Source: Alphaproteobacteria bacterium (lineage in GTDB: Bacteria > Pseudomonadota > Alphaproteobacteria > CACIAM-22H2). From it: 64,000 nt of DNA. The stretch covers positions 186,001 through 250,000 of the forward strand of contig JAEULA010000008.1 in NCBI GenBank assembly GCA_016793165.1, in the 5' to 3' direction. The notes under the pieces were generated by a model, which saw nothing but the letters and a program-made list of their open reading frames with translations, was not told the DNA's origin and did not search any database. The translations under genes and the position numbers were made by a program. Below are positions 34,568-47,250 of this stretch, one piece after another (position 1 is the stretch's first letter; each line of letters begins with the position of its first letter).

Positions 34568-34602
34568 CGGCCAAGCCCGGTCAAATGGCCTCTTGCCGAT
34601 GA

Positions 34603-34675
34603 GAACAAAACATGCACGATATGGCGGTTGAATGTCGGGCCAGCTCGCTGGGGAATACGGGAACAAAGGGTGTAC
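34603..34675 (+). promoter_or_regulatory. Two near-match alphaproteobacterial SOS (LexA) boxes upstream of recA
   Basis: GAAC-N7-GCAC (34603-34617) and GAAC-N7-GTAC (34661-34675) each differ by one base from GAAC-N7-GAAC, the complement of the alphaproteobacterial LexA site GTTC-N7-GTTC. They lie 94-166 nt before recA. A weak call, supported mainly by position. Confidence 0.3.
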
Positions 34676-34768
34676 GCGCCCGGAGGACCTAACCCGGTAA
34701 CCATTCCGGCGCAAGCCGGGCGCGCCGTTCGCGAATCCACGGATCGGCTGTTAAGAGGAGTGAAGACG

Positions 34769-35926
<1,158 letters not shown>

Positions 35927-36023
35927 CGCCCGCGGTCGGGGCCCAATAGGGTCCCGGCACTCGTTTCGAAGGCTCTCCGCACCCCCGGCCGTTTCGCTGC
36001 CGTCGGCGGGTGCGTCGAGGGGC

Positions 36024-36087
36024 GAGGCGGGGCCGCGCCGGATCCACCGACCCTACCGGTGACCAGCGCGGCCCCGCCTCTCGTTTT
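36024..36087. terminator. Possible terminator downstream of recA (long GC-rich inverted repeat)
   Basis: A perfect 15-bp inverted repeat (36024-36038 and 36066-36080) with a 27-nt loop, followed by TCGTTTT. It lies about 100 nt after the recA stop. The loop is long, so folding is less certain than for a classical terminator. Confidence 0.55.
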
Positions 36088-36116
36088 CCGACACGCTCCG
36101 CCTTGAGCGAGCTGTA

Positions 36117-36180
36117 GCTCCGGCGAACTCCTGCTCCGGCGAACTCCTGCTCCGGCGAACTCCTGCTCCGGCGAGTCCCA
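36117..36180. repeat. 16-bp tandem repeat in the recA-alaS spacer
   Basis: Three exact copies of GCTCCGGCGAACTCCT (36117-36132, 36133-36148, 36149-36164) and a degenerate fourth (36165-36180). Non-coding as far as can be judged. Confidence 0.92.
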
Positions 36181-36684
36181 AGCCAGCCTCCTCGCCTTTG
36201 CCTGCGTCTGCCCGATATCCCTCCGCCCGGTGAGTGCCGCGGCTCGGCACGTGCCAAGGCTGCTGCAACGATATTCCTCTTGCGATCCCCGTCATCGGTT
36301 GCGCGAAGCCCGGCCGTCGCGATGGGCGCATATGTCGGCGCGTCGGCTCTGGCGGAAGCGGCGCGTGCAGAATGATCACGCGCAATGCCGACCGCGCGCA
36401 GGCGCCAAGCCGACGGCTCCCCACGCACTTCGTCCTTCCGCACGGCAGGCACAGTCGAGGGCCCAGCCATCCCCCGCACCGCGAAGGATCGCGATGCGAT
36501 GCGGGCCGGAGTGCATCCGCGAGCGGCGGCATCGTTCGCCTGGACAGTAGCCGGACGGGGACGCTACATCTTTGCCGGAAATCGCAATCCTGACTGGGAC
36601 TTGCTCGACGTCGTCAGCATCTTGCGCTAGGCGTCGCGGGTGCCGGGTGTTGCGTTGCAAAGAGCTGATTGAGGCATGTGAGCC
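36181..36684. other. Rest of the recA-alaS spacer, no gene recognised
   Basis: About 500 nt with open frames on both strands that are rich in Arg/Pro/Ser, have no domain pattern and overlap one another. I see no tRNA, small-RNA hallmark or promoter that I could support. It probably includes the alaS promoter. Confidence 0.5.
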
Positions 36685-39326
<2,642 letters not shown>

Positions 39327-39330
<4 letters not shown>

Positions 39331-39851
39331 CGCGCGCGACTGCGGGGGCATCCGGTGTCCGGGTCCGGCTCGCCCGGCGCGACGACGCGGCGACGATCCT
39401 GGGGTTCCTGCGGGCGCTGGCCGAATACGAGGGGCTGACGCGCGACTGCGTCATCGACCTCGCCCGCGTGCGGCGGCACTTCTTCGGGCGGCGCGCGCCG
39501 GTGCGCGCGCTCCTGGCCTCGATCGGCCATGCGCCGGCCGGGCTTGCGGTCTATTCGCCGACCTACTCGACCTTCGCGGCCAGGCCGGGCCTCTGGGTGG
39601 AGGACGTGTTCGTGATGCCCGAGGCACGCGGTCACGGCGTCGGTCGTGCGCTGTTCGCGGCGCTCGCCGGGATCGCGTCGCGTCGCGGGTGCGATCGATT
39701 GACCTTCTCGGTGCTGACCTGGAACCGGCCGGCGTTGGCGTTCTACAAGCGGCTCGGCGCGGAGCCGGTTTCGGGCTGGACGCAGCGCCGCATCGCCGGC
39801 GCGGCCCTCAGACGCCTCGCAGCCGCTGGGCGACCACGACGCGGCCGGTGA
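39327..39851 (+). CDS. GNAT-family N-acetyltransferase
   Basis: 174 residues from GTG 39327, which overlaps the alaS stop. GNAT fold: [23 protein letters not shown] at the start, the acetyl-CoA loop [20 protein letters not shown] in the middle and [19 protein letters not shown] near the end. It resembles the spermidine/diamine N-acetyltransferase-like group (Y-E-G-L and WNxPAxxFY), but the substrate cannot be assigned. Its 3' end overlaps the convergent gene by 44 nt. Confidence 0.85.
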
Positions 39852-40587
39852 GCCAGACATAGGCGTGGCTCAGAACGCCGACGCCGATCGCGAGGAAGAA
39901 CAGCCCGACGATCGCCTTGGCGATCGCCGCGGCAGGCGCGGGCGCGACCAGGTCGATCGACTGCGCCAGCGCGGCTTGCGGCAGCCATGCGAGCAGCACG
40001 AGCGCGCGCATGCGGCCGTAGTTCATGCGCAGAAGCGTGCGGGCGTCGCGCAGCCGCGTGCGCTGGCCGATCGCGGTGCCCGGCAGGAGGATGAATCGCG
40101 GCGCGACCAGGGCGATCGCCGCGGCCTGAAGGATCAGGTTGAACGTCGTGCTTCGCGTGATCGCCGTCGTCGTCTCGCCGGCGCCGGTGACGGCAAGGAA
40201 CAGCAGCAGCATCGCCGATGCCAGGGCCGCCACCGGCAGCGCGTAGAGCATCAGCATGCAGGCGTGCCGCATGTAGGAGAGCTCCTCCGAGCCGAACCTG
40301 TAGGCGAGGCGCGCGCGCGGATGGCTCGGTCCGAGGACAACGAGCCGATGCCAGGCCGTGGCCGTCGGCAGGGTCAGCAGGAAGCAGCCGAACCCGATGG
40401 CCATGCTGACCGTCATGTGCAGCAGGGTCGCCGCGATGTCGTCCGTCGGCGGCGCCGGCGGGGTCCACAACGTCGCGGCGACCGATGCGGCGAGCGGCAC
40501 CGGGATCAGCCGCAGGTAGAGCGGCGCGTTCCTGGCGAGGTCGCGGTAGGACTCGGTGAGGATCTTCGGGACGTCGAGACTCGGCAT
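39808..40587 (-). CDS. Multi-pass membrane protein of unknown function
   Basis: 259 residues with about six hydrophobic segments (around residues 27-43, 55-78, 105-132, 148-170, 195-210 and 222-250). No motif recognised; the layout resembles uncharacterised alphaproteobacterial DUF-type membrane proteins. Located 82 nt downstream of icd on the same strand. Confidence 0.7.
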   Translation of the reverse strand: MPSLDVPKILTESYRDLARNAPLYLRLIPVPLAASVAATLWTPPAPPTDDIAATLLHMTVSMAIGFGCFLLTLPTATAWHRLVVLGPSHPRARLAYRFGSEELSYMRHACMLMLYALPVAALASAMLLLFLAVTGAGETTTAITRSTTFNLILQAAAIALVAPRFILLPGTAIGQRTRLRDARTLLRMNYGRMRALVLLAWLPQAALAQSIDLVAPAPAAAIAKAIVGLFFLAIGVGVLSHAYVWLTGRVVVAQRLRGV

Positions 40588-40669
40588 CGCGAGGGGGCGC
40601 TGCGCGTGTCGGCGGTCGAGGAGGGGGTCGGCGGCCGGCGCTCGCGCGGCCGGCCGCCGTCCCGCCGTC

Positions 40670-41884
40670 TCAGGCGCCCAGCGCCTTCTTCAGGTTTGCG
40701 TCGACCTTGTCGAAGAACTGGGTCGTCGTGAGCCATTTCTGGTCGGGGCTCACGAGGATCGCGAGATCCTTCGTCATGTCGCCGGCCTCGACCGTGTCGA
40801 CGCAGACCTTCTCGAGAAGCTCGGCGAAGCGGCCGACCTCCGGCGTCCCGTCGAAGCGCGCACGATAGGTGAGGCCGCGCGTCCAGGCGAAGATCGAGGC
40901 GATCGGATTGGTCGAGGTCTCGCGGCCCTTCTGGTGCTCGCGATAGTGGCGCGTCACCGTTCCGTGCGCCGCTTCGGATTCGACCACGCCGCCGTCCGGG
41001 CTCATCAGCACGGACGTCATCAGGCCGAGCGACCCGTAACCCTGCGCGACCGTGTCGGACTGCACGTCGCCGTCGTAATTCTTGCAGGCCCAGACGAACG
41101 CACCGGACCACTTCAGGGCCGAGGCGACCATGTCGTCGATCAGGCGGTGCTCGTAGGTCAGGCCCTTCTCCTTGAACTTGGCCGCGAACTCCGTGTCGTA
41201 GACCTCCTGGAAGATGTCCTTGAAGCGCCCGTCATAGGCCTTGAGGATCGTGTTCTTGGTCGAGAGGTAGACCGGGTAGCCGCGCGCCAGGCCGTAATTC
41301 ATGCTCGCGCGCGCGAAGCCGCGGATCGACTCGTCGATGTTGTACATGGCCATCGCGACGCCGCTGCCCTTGAACTCGTAGACCTCGCGGGTCTGCGGCT
41401 CGCCGCCGGCGGGCGTGAAGGTGATGGTCAGCTTGCCCGGGCCCGGGACCTTGAAATCGGTGGCGCGGTACTGGTCGCCGAAAGCGTGGCGGCCGACGAC
41501 GATCGGCTGGGTCCAGCCGGGCACGAGGCGCGGCACGTTCTTGCAGATGATCGGCTCGCGGAAAATGGTGCCGTCGAGGATGTTGCGGATCGTCCCGTTC
41601 GGGGACTTCCACATCTGCTTCAGATTGAACTCCTTCACGCGCGCCTCGTCAGGCGTGATCGTCGCGCACTTCACGCCGACGCGATGCGTCTTGATCGCGT
41701 TGGCGGAATCGACGGTGACCTGATCGTTGGTCTTGTCGCGGTACTCGACGCCGAGGTCGAAGTACTTCAGATCGACATCGAGATAGGGGAGGATCAGGCG
41801 CTCGCGGATCATCTTCCAGATGATCCGAGTCATCTCGTCGCCGTCGAGCTCGACGATCGGGTTCTTGACCTTGATTTTCGGCAT
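40670..41884 (-). CDS. icd: NADP-dependent isocitrate dehydrogenase (dimeric, eukaryote-like type)
   Basis: 404 residues. TCA-cycle oxidative decarboxylation of isocitrate to 2-oxoglutarate. [19 protein letters not shown] (substrate loop), [57 protein letters not shown] (metal-binding Asp) and [17 protein letters not shown] (NADP-binding) are all present. This is the type II homodimeric class common in alphaproteobacteria, not the E. coli class. Confidence 0.96.
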   Translation of the reverse strand: MPKIKVKNPIVELDGDEMTRIIWKMIRERLILPYLDVDLKYFDLGVEYRDKTNDQVTVDSANAIKTHRVGVKCATITPDEARVKEFNLKQMWKSPNGTIRNILDGTIFREPIICKNVPRLVPGWTQPIVVGRHAFGDQYRATDFKVPGPGKLTITFTPAGGEPQTREVYEFKGSGVAMAMYNIDESIRGFARASMNYGLARGYPVYLSTKNTILKAYDGRFKDIFQEVYDTEFAAKFKEKGLTYEHRLIDDMVASALKWSGAFVWACKNYDGDVQSDTVAQGYGSLGLMTSVLMSPDGGVVESEAAHGTVTRHYREHQKGRETSTNPIASIFAWTRGLTYRARFDGTPEVGRFAELLEKVCVDTVEAGDMTKDLAILVSPDQKWLTTTQFFDKVDANLKKALGA

Positions 41885-41950
41885 TTCTCTTTCTCCGGCT
41901 TGCGGGCGGCGCGGTTTTTAACGGATCGCGCCGGGGAAGTCAGGCATGGA

Positions 41951-42535
41951 TCAGACCCGGTCGGCCCGCGTGGGACGACGCGCCGCAGGCATCGACTCGA
42001 GGCGCGGCAGGACGTCCTGGGTGCGTTCGACGACCGCGTAGAAGTCGCGGAAGCTCGGGCGGACATAGCGACGGCGAATCATGTGGTCGATCAGGTCGGT
42101 GAGGGGTGTCCAGTACCCCTCCAGGTCGCAGATGACCACCGGCTTGTCGTGAAGCGCGAGCTGGCGCCAGGTGAGGATCTCGAAGGTCTCGTCGAGGGTC
42201 CCCGGCCCGCCGGGCAGGACGACGAAGGCATCGGCGCGCTGGAACATGGCCGCCTTGCGCTCGTGCATCGACGCCGTGACGATCAGCTCGGAGACCTTGC
42301 CGTGGCCGACCTCGGCGCGGATCAGGTGCTCGGGAATGACTCCGACGACGCGGCCGCCGGCCGTGAGCGCGCTGTCGGCGATGACGCCCATGAGGCCGAC
42401 GCGTCCGCCGCCGAACACGAGCTCGATGCCCTTACGGCCGAGCTCGCGGCCGAATCGCGCGGCCGCCACGCGATGGCTCTTGGCGGCGCGATCGGACGAG
42501 CCGCAGAAGACGCAGAGCGAACGGGGGAGGGCCAT
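41951..42535 (-). CDS. LOG-family protein (TIGR00730, cytokinin riboside 5'-monophosphate phosphoribohydrolase-like)
   Basis: 194 residues from ATG 42535. Rossmann-like fold with VFCGSS, VFGGGRVGLMG and the catalytic motif PGGPGTLDE. The family hydrolyses N-glycosidic bonds of nucleoside monophosphates, in plants and some bacteria giving active cytokinins; in most bacteria the role is nucleotide housekeeping. It is 66 nt upstream of icd on the same strand. Confidence 0.88.
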   Translation of the reverse strand: MALPRSLCVFCGSSDRAAKSHRVAAARFGRELGRKGIELVFGGGRVGLMGVIADSALTAGGRVVGVIPEHLIRAEVGHGKVSELIVTASMHERKAAMFQRADAFVVLPGGPGTLDETFEILTWRQLALHDKPVVICDLEGYWTPLTDLIDHMIRRRYVRPSFRDFYAVVERTQDVLPRLESMPAARRPTRADRV

Positions 42536-42674
42536 CGAGGTTACCGACTGGAAGCTAGAATTTCGCGCGGGGCGCACAATACGCTGGCCGCCCTGGAATG
42601 AACCCGACATATCGGTGTTCCTGGACATGATGCGTCGCGTCGCGGCGCGAACCCACAGACAAGGGGGCTAAAGG

Positions 42675-43145
42675 ATGAAGAAACTCTCACTGCTCGCGTT
42701 GGCGTTGGCCGCCACGACCGTCCTCACCGAGGTCGAGATGGCTTTCGCTCAGTCGCCGGGCGCGACGATCGAGCAGCGCAAGGCCGTGATGAAGGGCAAT
42801 GGCGGCGCCATGAAGGCGCTCGGCCCCATGGCCAACGGATCGCAGCCGTGGAACCAGGCCACCGCCATCCAGGCCCTCGACACGCTGGCGAAGAACGGCG
42901 GCGAGACGATGACGAAGTTGTTCCCGCAGGGCAGTGGCCCGACCTCGGGCGAGAAGACCGCAGCTCTTCCGGCGATCTGGGAGAAGTGGGCCGATTTCCA
43001 GGCCGCTGCCAAGGGTCAGGCGGATGCGGCCACGACGCTGCTCGCCCTCGCGCGCGCCAACGACGAGGCCGGCTTCAAGTCCGGGTTCGCGGCGATGGGC
43101 CGGGCGTGCGGCACCTGCCACGAGCCGTTCCGCGCGAAGCAGTAA
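42675..43145 (+). CDS. Cytochrome c' (class II c-type cytochrome)
   Basis: 156 residues. Signal peptide (MKKLSLLALALAATTVL, cleavage after AFA near residue 25), four-helix bundle, and the single haem site CGTCH close to the C-terminus, as in PF01322. IEQRKAVMKGNGGAMKALGPM is the typical first helix. These periplasmic proteins bind NO or CO and can protect against nitrosative stress. A strong terminator follows. Confidence 0.9.
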   Translation: MKKLSLLALALAATTVLTEVEMAFAQSPGATIEQRKAVMKGNGGAMKALGPMANGSQPWNQATAIQALDTLAKNGGETMTKLFPQGSGPTSGEKTAALPAIWEKWADFQAAAKGQADAATTLLALARANDEAGFKSGFAAMGRACGTCHEPFRAKQ

Positions 43146-43203
43146 GGCGCTAGGTTCGACGGGCACCTTCACGCGGAGCCTGTCGATGCGCATCGACGCC
43201 ACG

Positions 43204-43238
43204 AAGGTGCGGCCGCAAGGCCGCACCTTTTCGTTTTT
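43204..43238 (+). terminator. Rho-independent terminator after cytochrome c'
   Basis: Perfect 11-bp stem (43204-43214 with 43219-43229), a GCAA tetraloop and the tail TTCGTTTTT. It also argues that the diheme cytochrome starts after it. Confidence 0.9.
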
Positions 43239-43254
43239 CGGGAGAGTCGCGACC

Positions 43255-44136
43255 GTGCTGCCAACGATCCGCCGGACGATCGCCTCGGGTGTGCTGGCGG
43301 CCGGCCTGGCCGGGGCCGGCGCGATTTCGACGGCGGCGGCGCAATCGGGCGACGCGGCGCGCGGCGAGTATCTCGCCAAGGCCGGCGGCTGCCTGGGCTG
43401 CCATACGGAGCCGCGGCAGGGCGCCACGCCGTATGCGGGGGGGCGCGAGCTCAAGACGCCATTCGGGACCTTCTACGGCCCGAACATCACGCCGCATCCG
43501 GCCCAGGGGCTGGGCCGCTGGACCGAGGCCGATTTCCGTCGCGCCATGCGCGAGGGCGTGCGGCCCGATGGCGCCCACTACTTTCCGGCATTTCCCTACA
43601 CGTCGTTCACCAAGATCACGGACTCAGATGCCGGGCATCTCTGGGCCTATCTGAAGTCTCTGCCGCCGAGCGATCGACCCAGCCGTCCGCACGACCTCTC
43701 GTTCCCGTTCAACATCCGCCTGCTGGTCTGGTTCTGGAAGTTCATGAACTTCACGCCGGGGCCCTTCCGCCCCGATGCCTCGAAGCCCGCGGCGATCAAT
43801 CGCGGCGCCTACCTCGTCGAGGCCCTGGGGCATTGCGGGGAATGCCACACGCCGCGCGATTTCCTCGGCGGCCTCAAGTCGACCGCACTGGCGGGCGCTG
43901 CGGTCGGTCCGGGCGGCGGCAAGATCCCCAACCTGACTCCGACGGGGCTCGGGCAATGGGCCGATGCCGACCTCAAGGAGTTCCTGACCTCCGGCATGAC
44001 TCCCGAGGGCGACGTCGCCGGCGGCGAGATGGCCGAGGTCATCCGGAACTCGACGAGCCAGCTCGTCACCGACGACATGGCCGCTCTCGTCGCCTACCTG
44101 CGCACGGTGCCGCCGCAACCCGCACCCGGACGTTGA
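43255..44136 (+). CDS. Diheme c-type cytochrome
   Basis: 293 residues from GTG 43255, chosen because GGAGAG lies 8 nt upstream and because the earlier ATG at 43186 would put a terminator inside the gene. Signal peptide TIRRTIASGVLAAGLAGAGA, cleavage near AAA/Q. Two haem motifs, CLGCH in the first domain and CGECH in the second, each with a Met-containing loop. It resembles the cytochrome subunits of membrane dehydrogenases (fructose/gluconate/alcohol type) and sorbitol-type diheme electron carriers. No dehydrogenase partner is nearby. Confidence 0.88.
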   Translation: MLPTIRRTIASGVLAAGLAGAGAISTAAAQSGDAARGEYLAKAGGCLGCHTEPRQGATPYAGGRELKTPFGTFYGPNITPHPAQGLGRWTEADFRRAMREGVRPDGAHYFPAFPYTSFTKITDSDAGHLWAYLKSLPPSDRPSRPHDLSFPFNIRLLVWFWKFMNFTPGPFRPDASKPAAINRGAYLVEALGHCGECHTPRDFLGGLKSTALAGAAVGPGGGKIPNLTPTGLGQWADADLKEFLTSGMTPEGDVAGGEMAEVIRNSTSQLVTDDMAALVAYLRTVPPQPAPGR

Positions 44137-44230
44137 TCTTTCGCGCCGGGGACAGCACTCGCATTGCTGGCAGGGGCATCGCTCGCCTAACATCCGGCGA
44201 CATGCCGTTTCCCCATCGATACGCTTGCCG

Positions 44231-45889
44231 ATGAGCCGCCGCCTCGTCTTCGGCCTCCTCATCCTGGTACTTGCCCTGATCGGCACGATCTGGGGGCTCA
44301 CGCTCAATCGCGACCCGTCGCCGTCGACGGAACCGCCGACGGCCCAGCGCCCGGCAGCGCCCGACGCCCAAGCCGATCCGCCGGCCAGCGAGACCCGCAG
44401 CGCGGCCGCCACGATCACCGGCAAAGGTGCCGGTACCGGACAGGCCGAACAGGCCGCGACTTCGGCGCCAGCCGCGCCTCCGCCGGCAAGCCCGCCGGCC
44501 CAAGCGACGCCGGCTCCGGCGCCCGCGTCGCCGCCGCCGGTCGTTGCGGCTCCGGTCGTCGCAACACCCCCGGCTCCGGTCGTCGCAACACCGCCGGCTC
44601 CGATCGTCGCAACGCCGCCGGCTCCGGTCGTCGCGGCCCCCTCGGCTCCGGTCATCACGCCGTCCCCGGCTCCGGTCGTCGCGCCGGCCCCGGCGCCGAC
44701 TCCGGCACCGCCAGCTGTCGCGTCCGCGCCGGCCGCGCCCGTTGCCGAGGTCATCGCCCCGCCGCAGCCCGACATGGGTGACGAGGCTGCCGCGGCGGTG
44801 GTCCATTTGCTGCCCTCCGCAGGCGTTCCCGCCGCTACCAGCGCCGCGCCGCCGCCGGTTCCGGCTCCTGTCCGGGCGGCGCCGGTTCAGGCCGCTCCGG
44901 TTCAGGCCGCTCCGGTCCCGGCACCGGCAGCACCGGCTCCCAGCGTGGCGACTGCCAGCACGCCCACCCCGGCGGCGACCGCGCCAAGCGCGCAGGCCGT
45001 GACGCCTCCGCCGCCGGCCGTGGTGGCCGTCGTGACGCCGCCGCCGCCAGCACCGCGCCGGATCGCGCCCAGCTTCGACGTCGTGCGGGTGTCGCCCGAC
45101 GGCATGTCGGTGATTGCCGGCCGCGCCGAGCCCGGCGCCGTCGTGTCGGTCGTGGAGGGCGCCCGCGAGATCGGCCGCGCGACGGCCGATGCGCGCGGCG
45201 AATGGGTCGTGATCCTCGCCGGCGCGCTCGCCGCCGGCACGCGCGAGCTCTCGCTCGTCTCTCGGGGGCCCGGCGACATTCCGGAGCTTCGCTCCGAGCG
45301 CGTCGTCGTGGTGGCGGTGCCGGAGCGCGCCGCGCCGCAGGGCGCGGGCACGCTCGCCGTGTCGATGCCGCGCGATCCCAATGCGTCGGATGCGAGCCGG
45401 GCGCTGCAGATCCCCAACGTGAAGCCGGCGGCGGGCGGCATGCCGCTGGCGCTCGAGAGCGTCGACTACGACTCGCGTGGCAACCTCGTGCTCGGCGGCC
45501 GTGCGCCGGCGGGCGCACCCCTGCTGGTCTACGTCGATGCCCGCTCCGTCGGACGCGTGACCACGGATACCGACGGCAGGTGGCAGCTCACGCCCGAGGA
45601 CCACCTCGCGCCCGGCGTCTACACGCTGCGCGTCGATCAGCTCGGCGCCGACGGCCGGGTGGTGCAGCGGATCGAGCTGCCGTTCTCGCGCGCCGAGCCG
45701 GCGCAGGAGACGGCGAGCGAGAGCGACCGCATCATCGTGCAGCCGGGGAACTCGCTGTGGCGGATCGCGCGTCGGGTTTATGGCGAGGGGACGCGCTACA
45801 CCGTCATCTACCAGGCCAATCGCGTGATGATCCGCGATCCGGACCTGATCTATCCGGGCCAGATCTTCGCGGTGCCGCCGCGCAACTGA
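44231..45889 (+). CDS. Membrane-anchored Pro/Ala-rich LysM protein
   Basis: 552 residues. N-terminal anchor (LVFGLLILVLALIGTIWGL), about 260 residues of Pro/Ala/Val-rich sequence with 8-residue repeats, two Ig-like beta modules (~residues 280-380 and 405-485) and a C-terminal LysM domain (IIVQPGNSLWRIARRVYGEGTRYTVIYQANRV...PGQIFAVP). This layout matches alphaproteobacterial LysM peptidoglycan-binding proteins of the cell envelope. Start at ATG 44231; a TTG at 44225 adds two residues. Confidence 0.88.
   Translation: MSRRLVFGLLILVLALIGTIWGLTLNRDPSPSTEPPTAQRPAAPDAQADPPASETRSAAATITGKGAGTGQAEQAATSAPAAPPPASPPAQATPAPAPASPPPVVAAPVVATPPAPVVATPPAPIVATPPAPVVAAPSAPVITPSPAPVVAPAPAPTPAPPAVASAPAAPVAEVIAPPQPDMGDEAAAAVVHLLPSAGVPAATSAAPPPVPAPVRAAPVQAAPVQAAPVPAPAAPAPSVATASTPTPAATAPSAQAVTPPPPAVVAVVTPPPPAPRRIAPSFDVVRVSPDGMSVIAGRAEPGAVVSVVEGAREIGRATADARGEWVVILAGALAAGTRELSLVSRGPGDIPELRSERVVVVAVPERAAPQGAGTLAVSMPRDPNASDASRALQIPNVKPAAGGMPLALESVDYDSRGNLVLGGRAPAGAPLLVYVDARSVGRVTTDTDGRWQLTPEDHLAPGVYTLRVDQLGADGRVVQRIELPFSRAEPAQETASESDRIIVQPGNSLWRIARRVYGEGTRYTVIYQANRVMIRDPDLIYPGQIFAVPPRN
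44549..44692 (+). repeat. Six 24-bp tandem repeats inside the LysM gene
   Basis: Units of the form GCTCCGGTCGTCGCAACACC plus four bases at 44549, 44573, 44597, 44621, 44645 and 44669, with increasing divergence. They encode the 8-residue unit APVVATPP or variants, a spacer of extended conformation. Confidence 0.85.
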
Positions 45890-45913
45890 CTCGGCCGTCG
45901 GCCTCGGGCGCGC

Positions 45914-46411
45914 TCAGCCCCGGCCCGGGAGGCGCGCGGCCGCAAGCGGCGCGGAGATGGCGCTGATCCAGGGCTGCACATTGATCACCCATTCCGTCAG
46001 CGCGGTGACGAGCGTGACCGGCGTCACGTCCGCATGCAGGGTCATCTGACCGTCCAGCGCGATGGTCGAGCTCCGGGTGATTCGCAGATTGGCGCCGGCG
46101 GGCGGAGTCGCCAGCAGGGCCATCGCCTCGTCGCGCGCGGCTCGCGATTGGATCGAGAAGGGCAGGCAGCCGAGCTCGGCGGTGATATCGAGGTCGAGCC
46201 GCGCATCGTGGGCGCGCCCGCGGGTGCGATAGCGGGCGCCGCCCGCGGAAAAGTCGAACGACACGTCGCGGAGCTGGAGCAGGCGTCGCGTGCCGTCGAC
46301 GTCGGCCAGCCGGATCGGGAACCGGATCTCGTCGTGTTGCGCGACGACGGGGATAGCGCTCGGGCTCATGGTGCTCGGGCCGTCGGGTTGGAGCTGCAGG
46401 CGGCGCGTCAT
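45914..46411 (-). CDS. Unknown cytoplasmic protein
   Basis: 165 residues from ATG 46411; an ATG at 46369 would give 151. No signal peptide or membrane segment. Alternating strands ([40 protein letters not shown]) precede a helix and two more strands. The compact alpha/beta pattern faintly recalls YbjN/CesT-type chaperone folds, but I cannot support a family. A TTAA-N7-TAAAC element lies 26 nt upstream. Divergent from psd. Confidence 0.6.
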   Translation of the reverse strand: MTRRLQLQPDGPSTMSPSAIPVVAQHDEIRFPIRLADVDGTRRLLQLRDVSFDFSAGGARYRTRGRAHDARLDLDITAELGCLPFSIQSRAARDEAMALLATPPAGANLRITRSSTIALDGQMTLHADVTPVTLVTALTEWVINVQPWISAISAPLAAARLPGRG

Positions 46412-46436
46412 CGTCGCAAATGTCTTCGTGCGCGGG

Positions 46437-46452
46437 TTAAGTCCCGGTAAAC
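46437..46452. promoter_or_regulatory. Weak CtrA-like element between the unknown gene and psd
   Basis: TTAA-GTCCCGG-TAAAC has one mismatch to TTAA-N7-TTAAC. It is weaker than the two perfect flagellar sites. Confidence 0.25.
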
Positions 46453-46553
46453 ACGGCACGACATGGCCGGGCGCACTGGTTAAGATCGCGCGCCTCGGCC
46501 GGCCCGTGTCGCCACGGGTCCTTTCCCCTCGTTTTCGTGGTCCCCGAAAGCCG

Positions 46554-47249
46554 ATGTTCGAGACGATCCGCAGCGTGATTTCGCCGATCCACCGCGCCGG
46601 GTGGCCGTTCATCCTCGGGAGCGGCCTGGCGACGATCGTCGCCTACTGGGTCTGGTCGCCGCTCGGCAATCTCGGGGCGATCGTCACCGGGTGGATGCTC
46701 TACTTCTTCCGAGACCCGGATCGCGTCACGCCGACGCGCCCCGGGCTCGTGATCAGTCCGGCCGACGGCCGCGTGCAGATGATCACCGACGCGGCGCCGC
46801 CGCCCGAGCTCGGCCTGGGCGATGCGAGGCGGCCGCGCGTGAGCGTGTTCCTGAACGTGTTCGACGTGCACGTGAACCGACTGCCGGTCGACGGCCGCGT
46901 GAGCGCCGCGAACTACCGGCCGGGCAAGTTCCTCAATGCGTCGCTCGACAAGGCCTCCGAGGACAATGAGCGCATGTCGCTCGCCATCGCGATGGCCGAC
47001 GGACGCGACATCGCGGTCGTGCAGATCGCGGGCCTCGTCGCGCGCCGCATCATCTGCGAGATCGGCGCCGGCGCTGCCGCGCGGGCGGGCGCGCGCTACG
47101 GGCTGATCCGCTTCGGCAGCCGCGTCGACGTCTACCTGCCGATCGGCGTGACGCCGCTGGTCGTCGTGGGGCAACGCGTCATTGCCGGGGAGAGCGTGCT
47201 CGCGGACCTCGTCGGGCAGGAGCCGGCCCGCAGCGGCGAGGTGCGCTGA
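46554..47249 (+). CDS. psd: Phosphatidylserine decarboxylase proenzyme
   Basis: 231 residues, the short alphaproteobacterial type. It makes phosphatidylethanolamine at the inner membrane. A hydrophobic stretch lies near residues 15-50, then [43 protein letters not shown] and the self-cleavage site in [12 protein letters not shown] with S189, which becomes the pyruvoyl group. It is one base from pssA, which makes its substrate. Confidence 0.94.
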   Translation: MFETIRSVISPIHRAGWPFILGSGLATIVAYWVWSPLGNLGAIVTGWMLYFFRDPDRVTPTRPGLVISPADGRVQMITDAAPPPELGLGDARRPRVSVFLNVFDVHVNRLPVDGRVSAANYRPGKFLNASLDKASEDNERMSLAIAMADGRDIAVVQIAGLVARRIICEIGAGAAARAGARYGLIRFGSRVDVYLPIGVTPLVVVGQRVIAGESVLADLVGQEPARSGEVR

Positions 47250-47250
47250 C

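Noticed and set aside
36117..36180. CRISPR array
   Set aside because: The 16-bp units are directly adjacent with no spacers, so this is a tandem repeat, not a CRISPR.
43186..43254. Earlier ATG start for the diheme cytochrome
   Set aside because: It would place the strong cytochrome c' terminator inside the coding sequence and put 23 extra residues before the signal peptide; the GTG at 43255 has a better ribosome-binding site.
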